This document shows positions 6,658-6,913 of a stretch of 6,913 nucleotides of DNA, one piece after another (position 1 is the first letter of the stretch; the number at the start of each line of letters is the position of its first letter). The stretch spans positions 1 through 6,913 of the forward strand of contig DLXG01000190.1 of the NCBI GenBank assembly GCA_003448875.1, given 5' to 3'. The DNA comes from Anaerolineaceae bacterium. GTDB taxonomy: Bacteria; Chloroflexota; Anaerolineae; Anaerolineales; Anaerolineaceae. The position numbers were made by a program, and so were the translations under genes. The notes under the pieces were generated by a model. The model saw only the letters and a list, made by a program, of their open reading frames with translations. It had not been told where the DNA came from and ran no database searches.

Positions 6658-6912
6658 TTACAGGCTGCGCGCCAGCCGAAAGCCGATCAACGGCGAGAGA
6701 TGGGTGGCCGCCATTCCCTCGCGCGCCGAGCAGCGCGCCAGTTTTCGGGTGTAATACCAGGCCCCGCCGCGGATGACGTATCGTTCATTCGGGCGTTGTT
6801 CTTCGCGTCCATCGGTCGGGTCGTACGGGTAGGGCATATAGATCGTGCTGGTCCATTCCCATACATTCCCCACCATATCGGCGGCACCGCACGGGCTATC
6901 TCCACCCGGCGA
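6658..6912 (-). CDS. SUMF1/formylglycine-generating-enzyme-like protein (C-terminal fragment; gene enters from the right edge)
   Basis: The last 84 residues of a protein in the FGE-sulfatase (SUMF1) fold family are visible, with the frame open to the window edge. Family signatures are 'SPCGAADMVGNVWEWTS' near the start of the visible part, 'VIRGGAWYY' in the middle, and 'RCSAREG' with 'IGFRLARS' at the C-terminus. True FGEs convert a sulfatase Cys to formylglycine. Many bacterial members instead act in other oxidations or are fused to kinase or other sensory domains, and the missing N-terminus prevents a choice here. Its stop lies only 4 bases from the stop of the convergent kinase gene. The start and any additional domains lie outside the window. 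It is probably not functionally tied to the signalling operon, because it is transcribed towards it. Confidence 0.9.
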   Translation of the reverse strand, partial: SPGGDSPCGAADMVGNVWEWTSTIYMPYPYDPTDGREEQRPNERYVIRGGAWYYTRKLARCSAREGMAATHLSPLIGFRLARSL

Positions 6913-6913
6913 A

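Noticed and set aside
6646..6677. Possible bidirectional rho-independent terminator between the convergent genes
   Set aside because: The stems are only 4-5 bp and no T-run follows in either direction.

Overview
The window looks like a chromosomal segment of a flagellated bacterium, most probably a Chloroflexota member (Anaerolineae-like). This is an inference. It rests on PAS/GAF histidine kinases next to an OmpR-type regulator whose C-terminal wing reads 'SPDLVRVHIKNLRERIE...TVPGYGYTI', a style frequent in that phylum, and on a SUMF1-type protein beside them. The composition is moderate in GC. No rRNA, tRNA, CRISPR array or mobile element is visible.

Layout. On the minus strand (positions 1674 down to 1) lies a compact flagellar motor operon, flbD/swrD-motA-motB, transcribed leftwards. 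motB runs off the left edge. The three genes are 12 and 3 bases apart, each with a good ribosome binding site. A 228-base divergent region (1675-1902) separates this operon from a rightward three-gene signalling operon. That operon encodes a REC-PAS-PAS-histidine-kinase-like protein (1903-3819), an OmpR/PhoB-family response regulator (3791-4555, overlapping the previous gene by 29 bases) and a GAF-GAF-PAS histidine kinase (4578-6653). A minus-strand gene for a formylglycine-generating-enzyme (SUMF1)-like protein, of which only the C-terminus is present, ends 4 bases beyond the last kinase gene in convergent orientation.

How the genes may work together. MotA and MotB form the stator that powers the flagellum, and FlbD/SwrD-family proteins are linked to motor torque. 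The three signalling genes form a two-component module with an unusual asymmetry. The second kinase has every canonical catalytic box. The first kinase keeps its phospho-acceptor His and a complete receiver domain, but its ATP-binding domain has lost key residues in the N, G1, F and G2 boxes, and the Glu after the His is Gln. It therefore looks like a pseudokinase paired with an active kinase through the shared response regulator. This is the most interesting feature of the window. A link to motility is suggested only by the shared intergenic region.
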